Shown piece after piece: positions 18,730 through 28,902 of a stretch of 64,000 nucleotides of DNA. Origin of the DNA: Nitrospira sp. MA-1 (GTDB taxonomy: Bacteria > Nitrospirota > Nitrospiria > Nitrospirales > UBA8639); contig JAQJDB010000007.1 in the NCBI GenBank assembly GCA_032139905.1, positions 682,001 through 746,000 of the forward strand. Reading direction: 5' to 3'. The notes below the pieces were generated by a model. That model had not been told where the DNA came from. It did no database searches and saw only the letters and a list, made by a program, of their open reading frames with translations. Position 1 is the stretch's first letter, and each line of letters starts with the position of its first letter. The position numbers and the translations under genes are program-made.

Positions 18730-20184
18730 ATGACTATGGGCGCCGCCGTACAGCTTCCCAACCGTGAGCGCGCCGCGATATTACCCATTCGCTCACTTGC
18801 AAACCAGGCTTTCTCGCGCGCCGCCGGCGCACCTCTGATCGAAGGCAACACCATCCGACTGCTCCAAGACGCGTGCGAGAATTACCCGGCGTGGCTCGAT
18901 GCAATCCGCGGGGCGAAACGGTACATTCATTTCGAAAACTACATCATTCGCGAAGATGATGCGGGTCGAATGTTTGCCGACGTACTCGTTAGTAAAGCCC
19001 AGGAAGGCGTGCGGGTGCGTCTCATTTACGACTGGATGGGCGGATTCGGTAGAGCGTCGCGCGCTTTTTGGAACCGCTTGCGCGCGGGCGGCGTGGAAGT
19101 GCGTTGTTATAACCCGCCGCGCTGGGACTCACCTTTTGGCTGGCTTAGTCGTGACCATCGCAAGACGATCTCGGTGGATGGCGAGGTGGGTTTTGTCACC
19201 GGCCTGTGCGTTGGGCAGATGTGGGTCGGTGTGCCTGAAAAGAAGATTGAACCGTGGCGCGATACCGGCGTGCAAGTGCGCGGACCGTCGGTGGCCGTCA
19301 TTGAGCAGGCGTTCGCAGATGTCTGGGCGATGATGGGAGAGCCGATCCCTGAGCGCGACCTGGTCAAACCAGACGTGCACGCGCAAAAAGGCGAAACGGC
19401 CCTTCGCGTTGTGGCTGGCGTGCCGGCCACGGCGGGGATGTTTCGCGTCGATCTCCTGATGGCGGCCCTTGTGAGAAAACGTCTCTGGTTGGTCGATGCG
19501 TATTACGCCGGGACGACCTCCTATGTGCAAGCGTTGCGTGCGGCAGCGAGCGACGGCGTTGACGTGCGCCTGCTTGTGCCGAACGCAACCGATATTCCCC
19601 TTCTTAGGCTGTTGTCCAGAGCGGGTTATCGTCCCTTGTTGGAAGCGGGTGTGCGAATTTTTGAATGGAACGGAACGATGCTGCACGCGAAGACGGCCGT
19701 CGCCGATGGACATTGGGCTCGCGTCGGTTCGACGAATCTCAACCTCGCCAGTTGGTTAGGCAATTGCGAGATGGACGTCGTCGTTGAAGACGAACCTTTC
19801 GCCCGCCTCATGGAGCAGACGTATCTGCAGGACTTGGAGAACGCGACCGAGGTGGTTTTAGATGCTCACCGGAAGTTGCGTGCGCCGAATGAGCAGCGCC
19901 ATCCGCATCCAATACTCTCCAGCGGCGGCGGGAGCGGCGGGCGTGCCGCTGCAGGCGCTCTCCGCCTCGCCAATACCGTGGGCGCGGCGTTCACGAACCG
20001 GCGTGTGCTCGAACCACTTGAAGCGCGTATCACGGTGACGGCGGGGGTGATGCTACTGACGTTGGGGATTCTCTTCTCGTTCTTCCCGCCCCTGTTAGCC
20101 TATCCACTCGTCCTAGTCTTCACTTGGATCGCCGGCGCGCTACTCTACAGAGGCTACAAGCTGTACCGCGGCAAAGCTCAGTGA
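18730..20184 (+). CDS. Phospholipase D-family protein (cardiolipin synthase-like)
   Basis: About 484 residues with two HKD motifs: [12 protein letters not shown] in the first half and [20 protein letters not shown] in the second, each followed by the usual Gly/Ser-Thr-Asn. This predicts phosphatidyl transfer, as in cardiolipin synthesis. A C-terminal hydrophobic pair ([19 protein letters not shown], then [14 protein letters not shown]) would anchor it in the membrane; cardiolipin synthases more often have N-terminal helices, so the arrangement is unusual. ATGs at 18730 and 18736 follow AAGGGA; an upstream ATG at 18679 is possible. GC content is higher than in neighbouring genes, suggesting transfer. 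Confidence 0.88.
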   Translation: MTMGAAVQLPNRERAAILPIRSLANQAFSRAAGAPLIEGNTIRLLQDACENYPAWLDAIRGAKRYIHFENYIIREDDAGRMFADVLVSKAQEGVRVRLIYDWMGGFGRASRAFWNRLRAGGVEVRCYNPPRWDSPFGWLSRDHRKTISVDGEVGFVTGLCVGQMWVGVPEKKIEPWRDTGVQVRGPSVAVIEQAFADVWAMMGEPIPERDLVKPDVHAQKGETALRVVAGVPATAGMFRVDLLMAALVRKRLWLVDAYYAGTTSYVQALRAAASDGVDVRLLVPNATDIPLLRLLSRAGYRPLLEAGVRIFEWNGTMLHAKTAVADGHWARVGSTNLNLASWLGNCEMDVVVEDEPFARLMEQTYLQDLENATEVVLDAHRKLRAPNEQRHPHPILSSGGGSGGRAAAGALRLANTVGAAFTNRRVLEPLEARITVTAGVMLLTLGILFSFFPPLLAYPLVLVFTWIAGALLYRGYKLYRGKAQ

Positions 20185-20286
20185 GTCCAGCAAAGTAGAT
20201 ATTCGTCGATCCGCCCAGAAGAGGCGTCCAAGCGGGCGCGCCGATGAGAAGTGTGATTCGGCTGGAGGTGGAGAAGGCGGTAGCTG

Positions 20287-20490
20287 TTGACGACCACTAG
20301 ACAGTTGACCCATATCACCACTGAAGTCCTGACGCGATTGGCCCAACTCGTGGATAGCGGGACAATCAAGGTTCAAATTGGCAAGATATTTCTCTTGAAA
20401 AGGATCGTGTTGAGGCAGGGGAGAACGCTGATCCGGTGGACGAAGAAGACCTGCGCGGGACAAAATTGGCATGGATTGTCAACACGGGGA
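20287..20490 (+). pseudogene. 3' remnant of an MDR-type (quinone/alcohol) oxidoreductase gene
   Basis: The readable stretch EVLTRLAQLVDSGTIKVQIG then KIFLL matches the C-terminal part of medium-chain dehydrogenase/reductases, where it is followed by a helix and HxRGKIVL. Here the ending is lost or shifted in frame, and no Rossmann domain is found upstream. The 127-codon frame that contains it runs on into low-quality sequence. Likely a truncated relic. Confidence 0.45.
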
Positions 20491-20573
20491 CGGCATAGGG
20501 GTGAGCGTCATCGGGAACCAACAATCTCCAGGGAAAGGAAGGTTGACGTCGAGCGCCCTGTCTTGTCGGTAAC

Positions 20574-20602
20574 TAGGTCGAAACGTTCTTTCGCTCGACC
20601 TA
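20574..20602. other. Perfect 8-bp inverted repeat upstream of the hydrolase gene
   Basis: TAGGTCGA and TCGACCTA flank a 13-nt centre that itself contains GAAA-like and TTTC-like arms. It lies about 95 bp before the hydrolase start. Operator or terminator are both possible; no T-run follows. Confidence 0.35.
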
Positions 20603-20696
20603 TCGGCCGTTTTCGAGCCCTGTCGCTCTTAGCAGGCGGGGCTCGAACTGATGCCGGTGATGATTATTAAAATATTATCGGATTACAGGAGGAATC

Positions 20697-21425
20697 ATGT
20701 TCGGAACCATTCGCAACATCGAAGGTGAAAAGATCGACTACACCTTTCACCCGGGCGATAAAAGTCGGAAGGTCATCGTGGTTCTCGGGCACGGCGTCAC
20801 GGGCAATAAGGATCGCCCATTTATCGTCGCGCTGGCAGAAGCCCTCTCACACGACGGAATCCCGTCGCTCAGGCTGTCGTTTTCCGGCAACGGTGATTCG
20901 GAAGGTTGCTTCGAGGACTCCACGATCTCCAAGGAAGTAGAAGACCTGCGCTGCGTGTTCGACGCGCTTGACGGATGGAACATCCTGTATGTCGGCCACA
21001 GCATGGGTGGAGCCGTCGGCGTTCTGCTGGCCGGCAAAGACACACGTCTTGTCGGACTCGTTTCACTAGCCGGCATGGTCCATACGGACGCGTTCGCCCG
21101 GCGGGAATTCAGTGACGTCACACCGGGTGTGGGCTTCATGTGGGACGAGCCGGCGTGCCCGCTGTCGCAGGCTTTCATCGCCGACACCGCAGCCATCGGT
21201 ACCGTTATCACCTGTGCTCCGTCGATCCGGATTCCCTGGCTGCTCGTCCATGGAACCGAGGATGACGTTGTCCCCCTCCAGGACTCGCTCGATATCTTCG
21301 CAAGAGCCAATGAACCCAAGCAGCTCGTACAGATTGAAGGTGCAGACCACGTGTTCTCCGAGCATACACCGGACATGATCAGGATCGTACATGAATGGGT
21401 TCGGGAACAGGTCGGACGCGCGTAG
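20697..21425 (+). CDS. Alpha/beta hydrolase
   Basis: 242 residues with the serine-hydrolase triad: nucleophile in GHSMGG, acid in HGTEDDVVP and His in GADHVFSEH. The oxyanion-side motif LGHGVTGNKDRP precedes. Cytoplasmic; no signal peptide. The family includes esterases and acylaminoacyl-type hydrolases; the substrate cannot be told. AGGAGG lies 7 nt before the ATG. It sits between the GC-rich phospholipase gene and a Usp gene and shares their base composition. Confidence 0.92.
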   Translation: MFGTIRNIEGEKIDYTFHPGDKSRKVIVVLGHGVTGNKDRPFIVALAEALSHDGIPSLRLSFSGNGDSEGCFEDSTISKEVEDLRCVFDALDGWNILYVGHSMGGAVGVLLAGKDTRLVGLVSLAGMVHTDAFARREFSDVTPGVGFMWDEPACPLSQAFIADTAAIGTVITCAPSIRIPWLLVHGTEDDVVPLQDSLDIFARANEPKQLVQIEGADHVFSEHTPDMIRIVHEWVREQVGRA

Positions 21426-21525
21426 TCCGGTTTTACTTCGGATGAAGGAGCGATAAAACGTGAAGTGGTGGCTATGTCACGGCCATCGGATGTGTGATTA
21501 ACTGTCTGGAATGGGGTAAATTGCG

Positions 21526-22488
21526 ATGAAACTCTTCAAACATATTCTCTACGTATCCGAAGTGTCCGAAGCACAGGAACCGTCGATAGCTCGGGCTGTG
21601 TCAGTGGCGGAAAACAATCAAGCGAACCTGACGGTCATTGATGTTATTCCAGCCCCCACGGCGGGCATCGGGATGCTGCCCGGCGGACACACCTCCGCTG
21701 AATTACAGACAGCCATGGTGAGCGAGCGCCGAAAAGGGCTGGAGTCCCTGGTCGAGCCTTATAAGGAACGCCTCAGTATCCGGTTGGAGGTGCTGGTGGG
21801 CAAAACATATCTTGAAGTTATTCGGGCTATTTTACGTCACAAGTACGATTTGTTGATCAAGCCTGCTGAAAATCCAAATTTCATCGAACGGCTGTTTGGC
21901 AGTGACGACATGCAACTGCTTCGCAACTGTCCCTGTCCGGTATGGCTTACGCGCTCAGAGGATAAGTCGGATTACGCGTGCATTCTGGCAGCTGTCGACA
22001 TCGACCCGGATATGCTTGACGAACCAGAACAAAACCTCAACCGGCAGATTCTTGAACTTTCCAGTTCGCTCGCGATATCAAAATTCGCCTCACTGAATGT
22101 CCTTCATGTTTGGGATGCCCCATTCGAGAAGAAGGTGCGGTCATGGAGCGACAGTGAAGCCGTCCTGGCTTATGTTGATGGGGAACGTTCGCGACATGAA
22201 AGCGCGTTTACCCGCCTTGGCAAGCAGTTAAGAGACCAAATAGGCACAGAGGCCTACGCCCATCTTTCGCCTCAATTCCATTTGCGCCGAGGAATACCCT
22301 CCAGGGTCATCCCGCAAACCGTGAAGGAGTTGGAAGCCGATCTGGTGGTCATGGGAACGGTCGCTCGAACAGGCATCGCCGGATGGCTCATTGGGAATAC
22401 CGCAGAATCTATTCTTGAACAGTTGCAATGTTCCGTGCTCGCCGTTAAACCCTCCGGCTTTATCTCCCCGGTCAAGCTGGCCGAGTAA
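21526..22488 (+). CDS. Tandem universal stress protein, UspE-like
   Basis: 320 residues, two Usp domains. The second carries a full ATP-type motif (VMGTVARTGIAGWLIGNTAE) and CSVLAVKP. The first has a weaker version (NPNFIERLFGSDDMQLLRN, then CPVWL), the UspE pattern of one degenerate and one intact site. Likely a cytoplasmic stress regulator. It follows the hydrolase by about 100 nt on the same strand. Confidence 0.92.
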   Translation: MKLFKHILYVSEVSEAQEPSIARAVSVAENNQANLTVIDVIPAPTAGIGMLPGGHTSAELQTAMVSERRKGLESLVEPYKERLSIRLEVLVGKTYLEVIRAILRHKYDLLIKPAENPNFIERLFGSDDMQLLRNCPCPVWLTRSEDKSDYACILAAVDIDPDMLDEPEQNLNRQILELSSSLAISKFASLNVLHVWDAPFEKKVRSWSDSEAVLAYVDGERSRHESAFTRLGKQLRDQIGTEAYAHLSPQFHLRRGIPSRVIPQTVKELEADLVVMGTVARTGIAGWLIGNTAESILEQLQCSVLAVKPSGFISPVKLAE

Positions 22489-22507
22489 GAGGCGCCAAAC
22501 CTGGCCC

Positions 22508-22552
22508 CACGGTAAGACCGTGGCCTTGGGCGGCACACTACGGATCGTGCCG
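22508..22552 (+). terminator. Possible double hairpin after the Usp gene
   Basis: CCACGGT-AAG-ACCGTGG is a perfect 7-bp stem with a 3-nt loop, followed by CGGCAC and GTGCCG 6-bp arms and then TATTATG. The position 20-65 nt after the stop fits transcript termination, but the T-tract is poor. Confidence 0.35.
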
Positions 22553-22750
22553 TATTATGATGCGAATATTTTCTGACTGATGCCAAACAAATCGGGCTTG
22601 AGATCAATGGATCAATGTAACTCCATTCATGCCACTTTCGATATGGAGGGTGTCGAGCGACTTCTTGTGGTGGGCATGGTTTTCTTGTCTTATTATGATA
22701 ATGATCGGGCCAAGCCGCCATTATGAACCCTGATTAAAAATCGGCGGCAG

Positions 22751-23971
22751 TCATGCCGGAGTTTCTAATGGCCTGGATTGCTTTTGGAAAGGCTCTTTGG
22801 CTGAATTTTTGATAGGAAAACTGTTCTCCCGAGAATCTGCATTCATCATGTCCTGAAGAAGACTTTCGGCTTGTTGGTAGGATTGATCCGGATTGTCCGC
22901 TATCAGAAGAAAATGCCCCATTTTACGGCCGGGGGCGACGTGTGTTTTTCCATAAAGGTGAAGCCGGACCTGCGGATGAGCCAGAAGTCGATCCCACCTG
23001 GGCGGTCCGTTTTGCCATAGATCTCCGAGGAGATTCACCATCACGACGGGATGCATGAGGGAGGTATTTCCCAATGGTAATCCGCAAATGGCGCGGAGAT
23101 GTTGTTCGAATTGGGACGTCACGCAGGCCCCAAACGTGAAATGTCCACTGTTATGAGGCCGGGGAGCGATCTCATTGATCAACAAGGTGTCGTCCTCGAG
23201 AAGAAACAGCTCCACAGCCATGACTCCGCAGTAGTCAAGCGCTTCTGAGAGGGAAACGGCAAGCTCCTCCGCCCGTAACCGGATCGTGTCCGCCACCCGG
23301 GCCGGAACGCGTGTGGTATGGAGGATGTTCTGCCGATGAGCATTCTCAGCCAGGGGATAGAGTTGAATATCTCCCTGAAGACTGCGGCCCAGCACGACCG
23401 ATAGTTCCATCTTGAAGGGCGCGACGGCTTCCAAAACAGACGGGACTTCCTTTAATTCTCGCCAGGCTTCATTCAGATGTTCCGCGCCGGCAACCCGGAT
23501 TTGGCCTTTACCGTCATATCCTGAACGGCGCTTCTTTAAAATAGCCGGGAATGCCACATGCTGAGCCGCTGCGGTCAAGGTGGCGTGATCTTTGATCGAG
23601 GCAAAAGGAGTTTGTGGAAAGCTGTGATCTTGAAGAAATTCTCGTTGAACCAGTCGATCTTGGATGAGAGCGAGCACGGAAGAGGATGGCCGGGTCGCTT
23701 GACCCGTTTCAATGTCGGCAAGAAGCATCCAAGGCACCAGTTCGGTCTCAATAGTTACCACATCAACCTGAGAGACAAAGTCCATCACGCGCTGTGTGTT
23801 CGTGAGTTCTGATTGCACAAAAAAATCCGCAACCTGGGCGGCCGGACAATTCTCAACGGGATCTAACACGCCAATCCGATACCCCATCCGGCGGCCTTCC
23901 ATGGCCAGCATGCGACCAAGTTGGCCTCCGCCCAATATCCCGATCGTTCCACCCGGAAGGATGATATTCAT
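22751..23971 (-). CDS. purK: N5-carboxyaminoimidazole ribonucleotide synthase
   Basis: Uses ATP and bicarbonate to carboxylate AIR in purine synthesis. 406 residues: N-terminal nucleotide fold ([20 protein letters not shown]), ATP-grasp core with [14 protein letters not shown], and [14 protein letters not shown] near the metal site. The start overlaps the purE stop by 4 nt (ATGA), so translation is coupled. The tail after residue 370 ([17 protein letters not shown]) is an extra low-complexity end. Confidence 0.97.
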   Translation of the reverse strand: MNIILPGGTIGILGGGQLGRMLAMEGRRMGYRIGVLDPVENCPAAQVADFFVQSELTNTQRVMDFVSQVDVVTIETELVPWMLLADIETGQATRPSSSVLALIQDRLVQREFLQDHSFPQTPFASIKDHATLTAAAQHVAFPAILKKRRSGYDGKGQIRVAGAEHLNEAWRELKEVPSVLEAVAPFKMELSVVLGRSLQGDIQLYPLAENAHRQNILHTTRVPARVADTIRLRAEELAVSLSEALDYCGVMAVELFLLEDDTLLINEIAPRPHNSGHFTFGACVTSQFEQHLRAICGLPLGNTSLMHPVVMVNLLGDLWQNGPPRWDRLLAHPQVRLHLYGKTHVAPGRKMGHFLLIADNPDQSYQQAESLLQDMMNADSRENSFPIKNSAKEPFQKQSRPLETPA

Positions 23972-24468
23972 ATAGGTTTCTCCAGTGCAGGGGTGTGTCG
24001 TTGGTCATAATAGGCCTTGAGTCGTTGGCCGATGCCGTGATCAGATACGGCAAGGATAGCTGCTGCCTGCAATGCGGCATTGACCGCTCCATCCTCGCCG
24101 ATCGCATGGGTCGCAACCGGAATGCCCTTTGGCATTTGGACAATTGATAAGAGCGAATCAAAGCCTTGCAGGGTTCGAGACCGCACCGGTACTCCGAGAA
24201 CCGGAAGAATTGTTTTTGCCGCGGCCATTCCCGGCAAGTGTGCGGCTCCTCCTGCTCCGGCAATGAGCACGTGGATGCCCCGGCTTTTGGCCGATCCGAC
24301 ATACTCAAAGAGGAAATCAGGTGTGCGGTGAGCTGACACAATCCGGCATTCATGGGGAACGGCCAATTCCGTGAGGATCAGACTTGCGTGTCGCATGGTC
24401 TCCCAATCACTGCGGCTCCCCATGATAATCGCCACGAGTGGATTGGATTTATCAGATTCAGTATTCAT
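23968..24468 (-). CDS. purE: N5-carboxyaminoimidazole ribonucleotide mutase
   Basis: Converts N5-CAIR to CAIR, the step after PurK. 166 residues of class I PurE type: [21 protein letters not shown] with the catalytic His, and [13 protein letters not shown]. The pair with purK, overlapping by 4 nt, is the usual bacterial arrangement. Cytoplasmic octamer expected. Confidence 0.97.
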   Translation of the reverse strand: MNTESDKSNPLVAIIMGSRSDWETMRHASLILTELAVPHECRIVSAHRTPDFLFEYVGSAKSRGIHVLIAGAGGAAHLPGMAAAKTILPVLGVPVRSRTLQGFDSLLSIVQMPKGIPVATHAIGEDGAVNAALQAAAILAVSDHGIGQRLKAYYDQRHTPALEKPI

Positions 24469-25337
24469 CGATTAGGTTGAACCCCCAAAAATATTCCCCC
24501 TTTAAACGCAGCCACCCTAACCGCCCAGGCTCCGTGAACAGATCATGAGCCGGCAGTTCAGGGTAATGAATGGTGAATTCTTCTGCTATGAGCCTGAGCC
24601 TTTTTTCCCCGGCTCCGGCTCTGTCCGTATTTGTCTCACTGCCCTCTTCTCAGTCCGCCCTACTGTACCCTGCTTCACCATGATAATTCCATATTTTCTG
24701 CACCGTCGGCCACCAATACTTCCGGTTGAACGGTTCCATGTGCGTGGTCCCAGGTTATTTGAATATCCTTTGTTCCCATAAACCGGCATCGGTACTCCTC
24801 ATCAGCAGGTCCTGGCTCACATACCCTGTCCACGCTTTTGTCCCCCGATTGGAAATGAATTCGCATTTGATCGGACCAAATACACAATCGCTGCAAGGCG
24901 TTTGCCTGGTATAGAGAGTTGGTGTTGGCGTATATTTCTCTTTTTGGTCACTATGCCGGCCGGGAAGACTCTAGCCAATTCCAGCCCACACGTTAAAGCC
25001 CGGCCTACTGCCCACGCAATTATTCGGCCTCGCGTCGCTGGTCCAGCAACCGTCCTACTCAGTTTTCGGAACCTTATCCCGATGAAGGGGGAATGCGACG
25101 GGATTTTTGGGGCGCGAGGATGGGCGAAACGCTGTCTTAATGTTTGAAAAATTCCGAGGGATAGTAACGCAAGCCCTGGAAGACCATGTCATCCAGAGTA
25201 AAACGAAGCATCTCGCAAGGTCTTGATGTTTCCAAAGACTTCATCGTTCCTTCGCTGTTGAATCGAAATAACAGATTGGTGAGGATTCGGTTTATCACAA
25301 AAAATTCATCCCTCCCTAAATGGGAAAATTGCAGCAT
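24469..25337. other. Long intergenic region upstream of purE
   Basis: About 870 bases. It holds the purE promoter. A 66-codon minus-strand frame at 25137-25337 starts directly after the stop of the ferritin-like gene and might be a tiny downstream gene, but it lacks known motifs. Other frames look non-coding. Confidence 0.4.
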
Positions 25338-25841
25338 CTACACATGATGTGGACCCGGTTTGCCATCCTCCTGACTTCGATGGCGACCGGGCCGACCGGC
25401 TCGGAATCGGCCAAGCGGCATTGCTCCTCTTCCGGACTGACCGCCTCGAGCAACACAGCGCTCAAATGCTGGGAGATGGTGCTGTCGTGAGACAGCCTGC
25501 AGGCGTTGGAATAATATCAGAACTTCGGGCACCTTCGTCTGCCTGAGAAACCGGTCATACATCGCGATATTGTCGTGTTCACCTTGAACGCCGGCTTGAC
25601 AGGCCTCGAGTATAGACGACGGAGGCTCAAGCTTCTCTTCCCAGTCATCTTTGGGTAACGGAATTTTAATGTGCCCGCACAGAAGTTCAAGCGCTCGCGC
25701 ACGGGTTTCCTCCGCGTTTACGATATTGCTGAACGGCCGTATTTCACCGAATGTGTTGAGCACGAGGCGATAGAACGCCCGCCCCTTGTATTCATCCATT
25801 AGCGCTTCCAGAACCATCGCCTTGGTGTTGGCATCAAGCAT
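25338..25841 (-). CDS. Ferritin-like-domain protein
   Basis: 167 residues starting MLDANTKAMVLEALMDEYKG, preceded by GGGAGGTG at good spacing. Glu/His residues on successive helices (DEYKGRAFYR, NAEETRARAL, GEHDNIAMYDRF, SRQHHLPAFERC) give the four-helix carboxylate pattern of small ferritin-like proteins, so a di-iron or peroxide-related role is plausible. The last 35 residues (GRGAMPLGRFRAGRPGRHRS) are Arg/Gly-rich and do not look like the family; a recent frameshift near the 3' end is possible. Confidence 0.75.
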   Translation of the reverse strand: MLDANTKAMVLEALMDEYKGRAFYRLVLNTFGEIRPFSNIVNAEETRARALELLCGHIKIPLPKDDWEEKLEPPSSILEACQAGVQGEHDNIAMYDRFLRQTKVPEVLILFQRLQAVSRQHHLPAFERCVARGGQSGRGAMPLGRFRAGRPGRHRSQEDGKPGPHHV

Positions 25842-26334
25842 GTGAATCACCTCCCATCTTTTGACTAGGCGGGGAAACTCACCATCGACCCGTCCAAGGC
25901 GTAGTGATTTCCTCCCTTCTACCTTGGTGCTTAAAACATGCCAACGATTTCCACCCCTTGATGTACATGTCCCCAGATGAACGCTCAGACGATTGTTGGA
26001 GGAAGACTCACCCGCCACTTTATATTGGGCTGGTCCTTTTCACGCTTTCTAGATATTCCATATTCCACGAAAAGAACTGTAGATATTTGCCACGTCCGTG
26101 CAAAATTTTTTGTAGCCAAATGGGTCATCGGTTTGGGGATGGGAAAATGATGCCTGCCGTCAGATGCCCAATAGAAAAGAAATTTTCGTAATGGTACCGA
26201 ACTTGAAGAGAATGTAGGAAATACCAATCAAGTGAGCGAAACTATTAGAAGAACTGAAAGATCTTTACCCTGTTTGCGTTCGCAGAACCAAAAGCTTTGA
26301 GAAGGGTTTTTTGTTTGCTGAAAAAGGGGACTCC
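25842..26334. other. Divergent intergenic region
   Basis: About 490 bases between the ferritin-like gene (minus) and the second nucleotidyltransferase (plus). Promoters of both should lie here. The inverted repeat found before copy 1 of the transferase is not present. Confidence 0.4.
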
Positions 26335-27321
26335 ATGAAAGACCAAAACACGGCAAAGGGAGAACGCTGGTCAGTGATCTTGGCTGGAGGAGAAGGGGAG
26401 CGAACGCGTCCGTTTATTGAGCAGTGGCTGGGGTATCACAAGCCCAAACAGTATTGTTCGTTTGTGGGCCATCGTTCCATGTTGCAACATACGTGGGATC
26501 GTGCGGACCTCTTGACGCATCCTGAACACAAAATAACCGTCATTGCTCAGAACCACTTTCGAGAAGTGGTAACTCAGTCGGCGAATCGATCCTGTGGCCA
26601 GGTGATTGGACAACCTCGGAACTGTGATACGGCTGCCGGGATTTTTCTTCCCTTAACGCACATTCGGGCTCAGAATCCCCATGCGACGGTGGCACTGTAT
26701 CCAGCAGACCATTTTGTATTCCCCGAAAATCGATTTATGGACACGGTTGAAAAGGCTATTCAGGCGACCACCATCTTTCAAGATCGAATTATGCTCCTCG
26801 GTGTCAGGCCCACATCTCTTGAGCTCGAGTATGGATGGATCGAACCAGGAGGACCCCTGGGATTAAGTGGCGGACTGTGCGTGAGACGGGTGCATGCCTT
26901 TCTCGAGAAGCCAAACGCTAACCAGGGGCTAGCCGCTCAGGCCAAAGGAGCCCTTTGGAATACCTTTATCATGGCCGCCAGAGTGGAGACTTTCTGGAGA
27001 TTGGGATGGAAATGTATGCCGGAGATTATGGAACGATTTGAACAATTGGAAAAAGTTATAGGCATACCTCAGGAAAGTCGGACTCTTCGTGAAATCTACC
27101 ATGATATGCCGCGGCGGAACTTTTCATCCGATCTTTTGGGTTGTGCCCCTGAATCGGTTGGAGTGCTTGAACTCAAAAATGTTCTGTGGAGCGACTGGGG
27201 TCGGCCCGATCGTATCGCTGACACTATTCGCGCCATAGGAAAAACGCCGGCTTTTGGATTGGAATGCCTGATGGAATCGCGTCGTGCACGCAATGAGAAT
27301 CAGCTGACAGAGGTCTTGTGA
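26335..27321 (+). CDS. Mannose-1-phosphate guanylyltransferase-like nucleotidyltransferase (copy 2)
   Basis: 328 residues, same family and layout as the gene at 11274-12254: VILAGGEGERTRPFIEQW, HKPKQYCSFVGHRSML, YPADHFVFPE, FLEKPN and NVLWSDWGRPDRI. Identity along the whole length is high by eye, so it is a duplicate with the same likely role. No DUF2934 gene follows it, unlike copy 1. An upstream start at 26311 is open, but the family begins near MKDQNTAKGERWS. Confidence 0.85.
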   Translation: MKDQNTAKGERWSVILAGGEGERTRPFIEQWLGYHKPKQYCSFVGHRSMLQHTWDRADLLTHPEHKITVIAQNHFREVVTQSANRSCGQVIGQPRNCDTAAGIFLPLTHIRAQNPHATVALYPADHFVFPENRFMDTVEKAIQATTIFQDRIMLLGVRPTSLELEYGWIEPGGPLGLSGGLCVRRVHAFLEKPNANQGLAAQAKGALWNTFIMAARVETFWRLGWKCMPEIMERFEQLEKVIGIPQESRTLREIYHDMPRRNFSSDLLGCAPESVGVLELKNVLWSDWGRPDRIADTIRAIGKTPAFGLECLMESRRARNENQLTEVL

Positions 27322-27563
27322 TGCGAACGAGTCAACAATCAGAGAGCCGTGAAGACGCAACCCATCCCATTTCCCTCGGGCTAAAGAAAAGCCGTTGTCT
27401 CTAAAAAGAGAGGGGCTAAACTATCCAGCGGAGATCTATTCCACTGAATTCCAAAATGAATTTCCCATAACAGATGTTGGAAATGACAAGTGGTTAAACG
27501 AAAAATCCCAATTTATTCATTCGGGGAGAGGGATGATGATTCACATTCATCAAGGAGGTTGCT

Positions 27564-28082
27564 ATGTCTCATGCTATCCGAATTCTAGGACTGACGAGTG
27601 TGTTGACTGTTGTGATGATGGGGGGAATGTCTGCGCCCGCGATGAGCGCTGGTTCCGGCCCGGCAGATGGCTATGATCTTCATGTCCAAGCGCCGCATCT
27701 CATGGCCAACGGAGAGATTGGTGGTCCATTTCACCATTTCTGTAAGGGAATTTCAGACACCATTTTTCAGTGTCTCTTGTTTGAGACCACCGAGGCCAAT
27801 GCTCCGCTCGTCGCTGTGGAATATTTCGTGGCCAAGAAGGCTTCCAGAACGCTTCCGTTAATCCAATGGCACCGGTATTTCCATGATCATCAGGAGGAGA
27901 TTAACACTGGTCGCCTGTTTATCCTTGATGTCGATGATGAGAACAAGAAAAAAGAAATTGCCGAAGCTGCAGGCAAAACCGATGGAGTCATTTATCACTT
28001 GTGGCAAAAAGGACAGGCGTTCCCGGATGGAACCGTGACCTTCCCACAATCGATTGGTGTGCAGTTTCCTCAACCAAACTAA
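27564..28082 (+). CDS. DUF1264 (OBAP-type) exported protein
   Basis: 172 residues. The leader (ILGLTSVLTVVMMGGMSAPAMSA) is a signal peptide with cleavage near AMSA. The mature part has the DUF1264 pattern: LHVQAPHLMANGEIGGPFHH, FCKGISDTIFQCLLFE, and IQWHRYFHDHQEEI. Relatives include plant oil-body-associated proteins; the bacterial function is unknown. AAGGAGG lies 7 nt before the ATG. Confidence 0.9.
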   Translation: MSHAIRILGLTSVLTVVMMGGMSAPAMSAGSGPADGYDLHVQAPHLMANGEIGGPFHHFCKGISDTIFQCLLFETTEANAPLVAVEYFVAKKASRTLPLIQWHRYFHDHQEEINTGRLFILDVDDENKKKEIAEAAGKTDGVIYHLWQKGQAFPDGTVTFPQSIGVQFPQPN

Positions 28083-28096
28083 TTAGTAATGACTGG

Positions 28097-28125
28097 ACGG
28101 GGAACCTCAAAAATCCCCCGTTCCT
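28097..28125 (+). terminator. Possible hairpin terminator
   Basis: ACGGGG and CCCCGT form a 6-bp stem around a loop containing AAAAA, 15 nt after the DUF1264 stop, followed by TTCCTT. Modest strength. Confidence 0.4.
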
Positions 28126-28228
28126 TCCGGATGTGACTGTGATAACAAAAAAGGAGTCTGGGGCCTATCTCTAGCGAAATCATGAGGGTTAATGGATCAA
28201 ACAATCTATGCTTTGTGAGGTATAGGAA

Positions 28229-28717
28229 ATGAATACACGACAGTTTGGCATATTAGTCATGACGACTCTTCTGGCCGGGGTGGTGGGTGGAGCGCTGTCC
28301 AACCTTGTTTTCCTCAATGCCGCAGTGTCAGCAGAGGAATCCGAGCACCCAAAGAAAGTTGTTACGGCGGAGGAATTCCGCCTTGTGACGAAGGATGGCC
28401 AACCCCGGGCCACGCTGCTTCTGTGGAATGGGGAATTGCCGGCTTTGACCCTCGCCGATGAAACCTGTCATAACCGTGTGTTCCTCGGTGTCTTTAATGA
28501 AGCACAGCCGGCATTGATCCTTAACGATAAAGGCTGTAAGCAACGAGCGGCTCTGGATCTGCAGCCGGATGGATTGCCTTCCCTCACTCTCAGAGACAAG
28601 AATGACGTTCCACGCGCACGGCTCCGTGTGTTGCTGGATGGAAGTCCTGTGCTGACCCTCTTTAATCAGAACGGCCAGATTGCCTGGTCACCGCCCTTAC
28701 CCTCCTCCGAACCGTAG
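28229..28717 (+). CDS. Exported protein with four or five short internal repeats
   Basis: 162 residues. A hydrophobic N-terminus (TTLLAGVVGGALSNLVFLNA) is a signal peptide or anchor. The rest consists of about 24-residue units: DGQPRATLLLWNGELPALTL, NRVFLGVFNEAQPALILND, KQRAALDLQPDGLPSLTLRD and VPRARLRVLLDGSPVLTLFN. Each has an R-x-x-L strand, a Gly-x-Pro turn and a LTL strand, suggesting a small beta-repeat fold. No named family recognised. It lies between the DUF1264 and cupin genes. Confidence 0.75.
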   Translation: MNTRQFGILVMTTLLAGVVGGALSNLVFLNAAVSAEESEHPKKVVTAEEFRLVTKDGQPRATLLLWNGELPALTLADETCHNRVFLGVFNEAQPALILNDKGCKQRAALDLQPDGLPSLTLRDKNDVPRARLRVLLDGSPVLTLFNQNGQIAWSPPLPSSEP

Positions 28718-28848
28718 AGATCGACTAGGGAACGGGATCCTCTTGTGTGGTAGGGACCAGGATATCCGCGAGGAACAAACGGACGTTTCAAACACTTGAC
28801 TCAGTCCATCTCAGACGAACGCGTTGCGTGAAGTTCTTCTTAAAAAGA

Positions 28849-28885
28849 AATGATAATCATTCAATTTCAATACTTCTATTGAAAT
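28849..28885. promoter_or_regulatory. Fur-like site plus perfect 9-bp inverted repeat before the cupin gene
   Basis: AATGATAATCATT (28849-28861) is a perfect palindrome and matches the core of the Fur box. Directly after it, ATTTCAATA and TATTGAAAT (28864-28885) form a perfect 9-bp inverted repeat around CTTC. Both sit 18-54 bp before the cupin start, where a metal-responsive repressor would block transcription. Which protein binds is inferred. Confidence 0.6.
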
Positions 28886-28902
28886 CAAAGGGGGAGAGAC
28901 CA

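Noticed and set aside
19129-19713. Minus-strand frame inside the phospholipase D-family gene
   Set aside because: Overlaps a gene with two clear HKD motifs and has no motif of its own.
27395-27676. 93-codon frame overlapping the DUF1264 gene
   Set aside because: Overlaps the start of a better supported gene in another frame and shows no motif.
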